Positions 57,525-64,000 of a DNA stretch of 64,000 nt are shown here, in pieces. The stretch is from Chlorops oryzae (taxonomy: Eukaryota; Arthropoda; Insecta; Diptera; Chloropidae), in the NCBI GenBank assembly GCA_020466095.1, contig CM035806.1, positions 32,192,571-32,256,570 on the forward strand, written 5' to 3'. The notes beneath the pieces were generated by a model. That model saw only the letters and a list, made by a program, of their open reading frames with translations. It made no database searches and had not been told where the DNA came from. Every line of letters begins with the position of its first letter. Within the stretch, counting starts at the first letter, position 1. The translations under genes and the position numbers were made by a program.

Positions 57525-58865
57525 TTAAGGAAGCTATTATTTAACATTCACATTGAATACACTTAATTCGCGCGGTCGTCCGTTTAGTTTGCGTTGTTGG
57601 ATGATTCTTGGACTTTTGGCCAAATCTTTCCAAAGATGGCGACTTGCGACTTGCAATACTCCTTATAATATGTGGGTCTTTGTTAAATGCAACCCTGTCG
57701 GCTCCTAATGCTAAAGCTTAGTTATAAGGGAGCTCGGATCTGTATAAAGCTTAGTTACAGGGAGCCGCGAGACGTCAAACCGTTGTTATAAGGAGCCCCG
57801 ACGCTTCAAACCCATGTTATAAGCCCAGAGCCGTTTTGGTAGTTTTTCAATCAAATTGGCTAATTTTTGTAGCTTTTTTTTTGCGAATACGCAGGCTTGC
57901 ATTTTTCCTTTCATTTCGGTTAATTTTCAAAATGTTTTACAGTTCTATTAATAGAATTCGATGGTTATGATAAACAGCTGAGCACCTATTCAGTAAGCAG
58001 GTGTTTGTATGGAAATTGTTCTTTGAATCTTAGAAAAAATCATCTGCCATTTTTGACTCAATTGGTTTCAAAAGAGCAAAATTGCAAGAAAACATGTATT
58101 CCAAATAGTAAAATCAGGCCTATTGTAAAAGGGCGCTCTGAAAATTTTGATAAATACCTAATTTTTAGTTTTCCTCCTCATAACATTTATGAATTACGGC
58201 GTTTTTGAACTGTATTTGAACTGTTTCTATCCAATTATTGAATCACAAATTGCAGAAATATTGCTTCAGAATAATCCTTTTGAATATTTGAACGTTCGTC
58301 AATTGAGAGACGCAAAGGCGAAAGGGGTATTAATTTAATTTTAGCCCAGCCTTATACCCACTGCAATGTGAAAAATGTACGTGAAAGGTGAAAGGTCGGT
58401 AATTAACACATCATAAAAGCCCAGTTTTCTTAAGCCGAGGCCCGTAATTACAAAAAATTACATTCATAAACGTTTCTATAAGTCGGAATATGCTCTGTGA
58501 TATCCTAAAGGAGTGATCCAATAAATAATATATAATGTCTTTAAAAAAAAAAAAAAGGTGAAAGGTCAATTAGATTCGTATACGAGATATTTTTCAATTT
58601 AAAAGACGAATAATATGTACACCCGTGTAAATTCAACGAGTACATACACATTCCCATTGTCTCAAAGTCTTTCTGTCTTGTGTATTGATAGTTTTTTTTT
58701 TTTTTTTGTTTAGTGGACGGCGCGAAATTATCTTGGTGACTCTTTCTCTAATGCCGTTATCTATCGTTAAATGTCGTTCGTGGACCCGAATATATTAGAA
58801 TTAGTTATTCAATTCACAAAGTACCAAATGAAAAACTGTTAAATCTCACAGGACAGCTCGCTTAC

Positions 58866-58950
58866 CAGAAATCTGCTGCAAGCCGATGTTAGAGGTCTTC
58901 ATTCGCGATTTCATCATGCACCATGCATCGAGAAATAGTGTTTGTGATAA
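58866..58950 (-). other. Possible non-coding 5' exon of Not1
   Basis: A strong donor (ttctg|GTAAGC) at 58865 on the minus strand follows a short open segment (MKTSNIGLQQISG). Splicing to the coding exon at 57524 would not keep frame, because exon 1 has a stop just before its ATG. If used, it is therefore 5' untranslated sequence. A DRE motif lies about 100 bp upstream. The exon's upper limit is unknown. Confidence 0.35.
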
Positions 58951-59048
58951 ACAGGAAAAGAAAATTTTTATAAATAAATTTTTGTGGTATACTTAATGGC
59001 TGTTGCGATAAATACTGGAGCATAAGGACCAATTACTAAAACAATCGA

Positions 59049-59056
59049 TATCGATA
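59049..59056. promoter_or_regulatory. DRE motif (TATCGATA)
   Basis: Perfect match to the DREF-binding element found in many fly housekeeping promoters. It is placed between the putative Not1 5' exon and the ZFC3H1-like gene. Its position about 100 bp upstream of 58950 on the minus strand supports a Not1 promoter here; functional use is inferred. Confidence 0.4.
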
Positions 59057-59890
59057 CTGCCGATAGTATTTATGGATATTATCGAAAGCTGTCAGCTCTA
59101 GCAAGAAATATGTATGGGAATTAGGCAGATATTTGCACAAGCCTGAAATAATGGAAGTTACACAAACATGTAATGTATGGAAAGTATGCAAACATTAAAT
59201 TTATAGATAATTTAAAATTTTTTATAGAAATGTTAAAAACATATATAGCCAGTAAAAACTGTTGTTTTTTTCCAAAACATTTGTGCTTCAAAATATTTTT
59301 GACGATTGAAATTAATTTAACCGGCAGCGGGTTGCGAACCCATCGACAGAAAAATTGTACATATTGCAAAACGACACCTCCAACCACAATGCAAAGTACC
59401 ATACACCGAATATAAAATTAAAATAATATTTTCCTTGAAAGTACTTATACCGCATATATTTCCATTTGCTTTTAATTGATAAGCTTAAGAAAAGTGTTTT
59501 AGTTTATTCGATTGTTTTTGATAATGGGTGTTCACAGAAAGGTGGAATTTCACAAAAAAAAAAAAAAAAAAATTTAACATAGCTGCTGACAGCTTTTTTA
59601 AGAGCTTTAGAAATACTCTTTCTCCTTTTTTAAAGTTTTTTTTTTTTTAAACTAAATAAAAATCATGTAAAGTTCTTATTATTATATAAATAAATAAATT
59701 TCCTTTTAATGATATTAATTTCTTGCCCTGACATTTAAATACAAGCTAAGAGAACCCGTTTAGTTTAAAATTTTACATTCCATTTTCCCTAATTGTCAAA
59801 CCTCTTAAATAAGAGCGGGCGTAGACATCATTTAAAGCCAAATGGTAAACAAAATGTTAAGTTTGGGATATCTTTATGTATTGGGTCTAA
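59057..59890. other. Intergenic between divergent genes
   Basis: AT-rich, with A/T homopolymers (59554-59575, 59636-59650) and one box B-like motif near 59325 on the minus strand. No gene. Confidence 0.5.
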
Positions 59891-59893
59891 GTA

Positions 59894-60061
59894 AGGGAAC
59901 GTGTCCAAACTACGTGACCCTTTTAGGGGGGGGGGGGGGTCCTAAAAGTACTACACTTGGACAAATTGGTCACTTAAATTATTCTATGGATTGTCACCGA
60001 GGGGGGGGGCAGGGGGTAAAAAGTAGTAATAAATGATTCACGTAGTTTGGACACGTTCCCT
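59894..60061. mobile_element. MITE (168 bp) with 24-bp perfect inverted ends and G-runs
   Basis: Perfect inverted ends start AGGGAACGTGTCCAAACTAC and continue four more bases. The interior has a run of 14 G (59926-59939) and another of 9-10 G followed by cagggggt (60001-60016). Target duplication unclear; family not assigned. Confidence 0.8.
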
Positions 60062-60220
60062 AATATGCTTTAGGTTTTCAAACTTAAATAATTACGTGCC
60101 CAAAGGACCATATAAAAAGTGGACTGAGAGATATCTCTACTGAGGTTTTGGTAGTAGTTTCTTGCTTGGTATATTGGAGTTTTGGAATCAATTTTCGATA
60201 TACTGAGACGAAAAACTTTA

Positions 60221-60576
60221 AGCGCCACATAAACATTCAGTCAGTTAATTGTGCTAGTGAAAAAAAACATGTGTGCGATACACCAACACGATTTTCAATT
60301 GATGCATCAGTCAACCAAAATATCAAAATGAAATTGATATTTTCCCATGACGTTTCAGTCAAATTACAATTTGACGCATCGTGTGTAACAAAATCATTTG
60401 AATTTTTCTGTAGAAGCGAAAGCATTTGCACAGACGAATACGAAAAAGAAGAAAAAAAGAGAAAAAACAAGGGAGAAATTCGTGACTCAGCTAAAATGAT
60501 GTCAAATGAATGGGCAAGTGTACATCAACACGTACACGGGTAACTGATCAGTCAGACTGAATGTTTATGTGGCGCT
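60221..60576. mobile_element. MITE (356 bp) with TTA target duplication
   Basis: Perfect 22-bp inverted ends start AGCGCCACATAAACATTCAG, flanked by TTA on both sides (60218-60220, 60577-60579), as in PIF/Harbinger elements. A plus-strand frame runs through the interior but shows no family resemblance. It lies about 380 bp upstream of the ZFC3H1-like start codon. Confidence 0.8.
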
Positions 60577-60596
60577 TTATTCAAAAATTTCATTTC

Positions 60597-60604
60597 GATG
60601 TATC
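60597..60604 (+). promoter_or_regulatory. DRE-like motif upstream of ZFC3H1-like gene
   Basis: TATCGATG, one mismatch from the DRE consensus, about 360 bp upstream of the start codon. Weak evidence only. Confidence 0.2.
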
Positions 60605-60857
60605 GATGTTTTCAGCACATCCCTATGATGTAAAAGTAACGAAAAATAACGGTACCCGTAAGTATTCGTAACTATAAGAATAAGTTCTCGTTACTATCGT
60701 TACAAGTTACTTCTGATACTTTATAAAGTACTATGTTATGTTAGAATGTTTAAAAAACACGTTAACATGCATTTGAACTTGAAACAAAATTACGCCACAC
60801 GTTGTCGGAAACGAAAAAAAAAACGAGTACCGAAAGTTTTTCGTGAGTAGCGTTTCA

Positions 60858-60925
60858 TTACTCGGTACTATATGGCGCACCAGCTACTCAGTAACGAACA
60901 CATACGATTTGCTGCAACTCCATTA
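60858..60925 (+). repeat. Dispersed repeat fragment abutting the ZFC3H1-like 5' end
   Basis: ttactcggtactatatggcg then cagtaacgaacacatacg and gctgcaactcc. Diverged copies are at 57147-57200 (same strand) and 55905-55975 (opposite strand). It lies 35-100 bp before the start codon, so part of the 5' untranslated region may be repeat-derived. Confidence 0.5.
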
Positions 60926-60959
60926 TAATGTAATTGTTAAAACTCGAGGAAGTACAAAA

Positions 60960-63900
60960 ATGTATAATAGTGCAAAAGATCGCGAAGAAGATGGCAGAGA
61001 AGAGGGGGAAATCGTCGATTCTGATGAAGAACAGAATATGCGACAAAGGATAAAGGAACTCGAGGCGAAAAACGATGAACTGGAAAAGATCGCATCAATA
61101 TCCGGAGACTACACAAATCAATACCGTAAGTTGTCTATAACTGTTCTATTTTCAACATCCACGTATATAGTAACAACGACCCTGAACACCCCTGTTCATA
61201 GGAACGTCGTTACTGCCTTCTAATATGCCACCCAAATTCTTCATTTTTGTTCATTTTTGACATTGAGTTGTCATTTAGAACATAATTAATTCCACGAAGA
61301 TTAGGAGTATTAATGGTCAATTGGAGGTCAGTTCCCATGAACGACTGACTGTACATCTACTGGACGACTTTTATTGATTCATTCTTATGAATGAAATATT
61401 ATAAATTTGATTAGTCACCGTCCTTAAATTTTTAGTTCTGTTGATTTAGCAATATAATAGGGATGTTTTTTTTTTTTTTTTTTTTTTTTTGTTTCATTTG
61501 ACACTTGGTGATCAATAGAGTTGAAATTGATAAAAAATCCGTTCATTGCATCGTTTTTGTTGCGTCATGCATAAGAAAAAGGATCAAATTCTCATTTTTC
61601 CAGATTATGCGACTGAATATGGATATAAGAACAGCAGGATACTGGGAGCGAGTACGAAGCAAAGAGTAATGAGCCAAAAAGATGTGGCTCGTATACCATC
61701 AGATGCTTCTTCCATATCGTCCGATGAAATGGAGCCCGTTAAACGGCGGATCAAGAGGAAAGGACGAAGTAAAAAGAAGGAGAATTCAAAGAAATTCCGT
61801 TCCAGATCACACAGCTTGCATAAGCATAATAATAATAATAATAATAATCGGGTGCATAAGGTTTCAGCCAATCATAATTGCCGAAAGCATAACAGATTGC
61901 GTTTACAAAAGCTGAATTCGCCGATTTTGATAAACGACAATTATTTGGAAACGATATCATTAGATTCGGATGAAGACTTGGATCGTCCAAAATCAATTTC
62001 AAGTCGCAGTGATTACGAAGGCAAAGATATTCCGCACTATTTAAATCGTGATGAATTAAGATTCGCATTGGCACGTGATAGAATAAAAGACCAAAAAAAG
62101 ACCAATCGGAATCTCTTGCGCGAACGGCTTAATAATGGGAATTGCTTAATAGAACATAAGGAAAATATTCAATACATGTGAATTAGTTGCAAACAGTTTA
62201 GATGGTATAAAGACAAACGGCGATCCTATGACAGAACACCAACACCATCATTCGCAAGGGCAGCATTCCGAAAAGGATGAATGTGCAACGCAAGAAGAGC
62301 AGGAACTACGTCTGATCGCTTTGAAATCGGCAATTTTAAAAAAGCACATTGCAAGGAAGAAACGTAACGCTGAAATGGCTTATTCACCAACAGACTTCGC
62401 ACCCGTGACAGCAAATCTGAACATCACCGATGATAATATGGATGTGGTAGAAGAGGAACTCGATGAACTGAACGATGTTATGGAGATAAGTCCAATAAAT
62501 TCACCGAAACTTGTCTTAAGCCCAACGAATGATTGTGAAGTAATTGAAAGTAATTTCAAAGATGCCGTCGACAATAAATCAATCGATATGGATATTGCTG
62601 ATAGTGGAAGCGAGGAGGAGGATATGATGATGATCATGGGTAGTGCTAAAAAAGATCAATGGTTTCCAATTGAAAATGCTCCATTGACAACTGAGCCGAA
62701 TGAACTGAATAATGTTCTAAAATATCCTTTACCCATACATTATGGTATATACGTACCTGAAATGCAGTATCAAGTAACACCTCCAAATATTGCAAACGAA
62801 CGAAAGGAATCAACGAATATTGAAAAGATATACAATTTGAATTCTTCGGATACGTATGAGAATTTCATATTCGATGATGAGCCAGCGCCACCACCTCCAA
62901 GCATGTACATGAAAATCTCTTCAAACGATGAAGACTCAATTCCAGCACACATAAACAATATTATATCTGAGAATTCATCGGACGAACAGGCACCTCCACC
63001 GCCACCATTTTTCCGGGAAAATGGTTTGGAAGAAAGTGGAAACAATATCTTTCAGCGTTTGGGAGAAAAGACTGAAGAAACCCCATACGATTTAACAAAT
63101 TTACATAATGAAGACGAGCCGAGTACTGAAATTAAAAAAATAAAAATTGAACGTCATGATTATGAAACGAACGCGCATGACGTGCATACGATGGATGAGA
63201 ACCGAGATAGCGATGAAGAAGCAAGCGCATTGCGTGCCGTTTTGCTTTCAAAATTGCAAACATCGAAATTCCTAAAGAAAGAAAAGAAAGACCAAAGTCC
63301 CAAACAACAAGACTCCGAACAATCATTAGCAATTTTAGACATTGAATCGAATGCCGTTCAGGAGCAAATGTCTAAAAATGGCGTTGAATCGATCCTGCAG
63401 AAAGCTCTAAGACGTTTAAAATCAAATTTCACTTCAAGTTATAGTTGGAAAGAAAATGATGCTATTAGAGCCATGAAAATAAAGACGGAGTCAATGGACT
63501 CACCATCTCCGGAGTTAGACGTAAATAATCCCGTTCAAGGGACTGAAGCAGAACCGAAATCAACTACTACTGGAAAGAATCGAATTTTGAAGAGGCTTAA
63601 AAGTATTGGCAGCAAGTCGACTTCGAATTTAGCGGTGGTAGCACATGATTGCACAACGGAAATTGAATCCAAAGATGAAGAAGAGCCTTCGACACAAGCT
63701 GAAAGTACAATTCAAACAATTGTTGAGAGTACAAACGATAATGAATGTGGACAACCTGTTAGGGACGAAAACGAGGCCAGCAATAACAGTGTTACAAAAA
63801 CTGAAGAGAATAAAGAACCTAACGAAATTCAGAGCCTTGTGAAATGTAATAAAAATCAAGAAAATACATGCAAGGAAAAGCAAAACGAAATAAAACCACC

Positions 63901-64000
63901 AACAGCGAAAATTCCATCGTCTAGCGAGAATGATAATAAACAAGAACAGATCAGTTTGAAGAGAAAAGTACTGAATCCAGTTGCGACGGCACAGGTACAA
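60960..64000 (+). CDS. ZFC3H1-like nuclear exosome adaptor (PAXT), 5' part, runs off the window
   Basis: ZFC3H1 links the MTR4 helicase and RNA exosome to polyadenylated nuclear transcripts (PAXT connection). Exon 1 is 60960-61125 (ATG; acidic REEGEIVDSDEEQ, then a short coiled coil RIKELEAKNDELEKIA), with donor GTAAGT. Exon 2 starts at 61604 after ttttccag, in phase, and stays open to 64000 apart from one frame break near 62150-62180. Recognisable family blocks are EELRLIALKSAILKKHIARKK (62297-62360), proline clusters DDEPAPPPPS and APPPPPFF, and DSDEEASALRAVLLSKLQTS (63209-63270). The N-terminal region is basic/serine-rich with an asparagine run. The C3H1 zinc finger and TPR-like repeats expected downstream lie beyond the window. 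The identity rests on these short motifs and overall layout. Confidence 0.65.
61126..61603 (+). other. Intron 1 of the ZFC3H1-like gene (478 bp)
   Basis: GTAAGT...TTTTCCAG, phase 1. Contains a ~30-nt T-run at 61467-61492. Nothing else recognised. Confidence 0.75.
62153..62181 (+). other. Reading-frame break in the ZFC3H1-like gene
   Basis: Exon 2 is open in one frame until TGA at 62179-62181. The conserved downstream coding sequence is open in the next frame from 62153 to 64000. The overlap (62153-62178) is too short for a normal intron and lacks usable GT-AG sites. A single-base insertion near 62175-62180 would explain it. Either an assembly error or a true disruption. Confidence 0.6.

Noticed and set aside
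57202..57528. Plus-strand frame with a TTG-repeat polyLeu segment
   Set aside because: It overlaps the Not1 start exon in antisense, contains a microsatellite and resembles no family.
58866..58920. Alternative Not1 N-terminus MKTSNIGLQQIS
   Set aside because: It cannot be joined in frame to the exon carrying the conserved KKNF motif, so it is kept only as a possible untranslated exon.
60148..60543. 131-residue plus-strand reading frame as a gene
   Set aside because: It lies mostly inside a non-autonomous MITE and crosses its left end; no family resemblance.
63629..64000. Minus-strand frame at the window end
   Set aside because: It is antisense to the continuous ZFC3H1-like coding frame, which carries recognisable motifs.

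Overview
This is a eukaryotic, insect-type window that I read as a higher (brachyceran) fly. It is AT-rich, has GT-AG introns from about 80 bp to several kb, carries three recognisable protein-coding genes and is otherwise packed with transposon remnants, short inverted-repeat elements (MITEs), SINE-like repeats and microsatellites. Dipteran origin is suggested by the Not1 architecture with long polyQ/polyN tracts, DRE-type promoter motifs and the mixture of piggyBac-, hAT-, pogo- and mariner-like elements. A fruit fly (Tephritidae) or relative is a guess from general character, not something the sequence proves.

Layout. 1-6.9 kb is repeat country. It holds a hammerhead ribozyme motif at 451-528, long purine-only microsatellites, a pogo-like and a piggyBac-like MITE, a tRNA-derived SINE and a ~0.86-kb dispersed repeat. 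7.5-9.3 kb is a complete three-exon alkaline phosphatase gene (+), flanked upstream by a 379-bp MITE carrying a perfect TGACGTCA palindrome and downstream by two nested MITEs. 9.4-41 kb holds no convincing complete gene. It contains a degenerate mariner-type transposon with ~560-bp terminal repeats (15.0-17.4 kb), a T/G minisatellite, a ~690-bp pyrimidine tract, a ~3-kb element with a pogo-like element nested inside it, a textbook hAT MITE, and one candidate acidic C-terminal exon on the minus strand (27.0-27.1 kb).

41.1-57.5 kb is the whole coding region of Not1/CNOT1 on the minus strand, nine coding exons totalling 2560 codons, scaffold of the CCR4-NOT deadenylase complex. A probable non-coding first exon at ~58.9 kb lies next to a DRE motif. 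60.96 kb to the end is the 5' part of a divergently oriented gene (+) resembling ZFC3H1, the nuclear RNA-exosome adaptor of the PAXT connection; it runs off the window. Two of the three genes therefore act in RNA 3'-end turnover, one cytoplasmic and one nuclear. I infer nothing further from their adjacency.

Main points for a second look: the hammerhead ribozyme; a MITE family (TIR CCCTGYAGKAA, 2-bp target duplications) whose members sit upstream of alkaline phosphatase and inside a Not1 intron; long fold-back elements in Not1 introns; and three single-base reading-frame breaks (two mutually compensating in Not1, one in the ZFC3H1-like gene), which may be assembly errors or real events.
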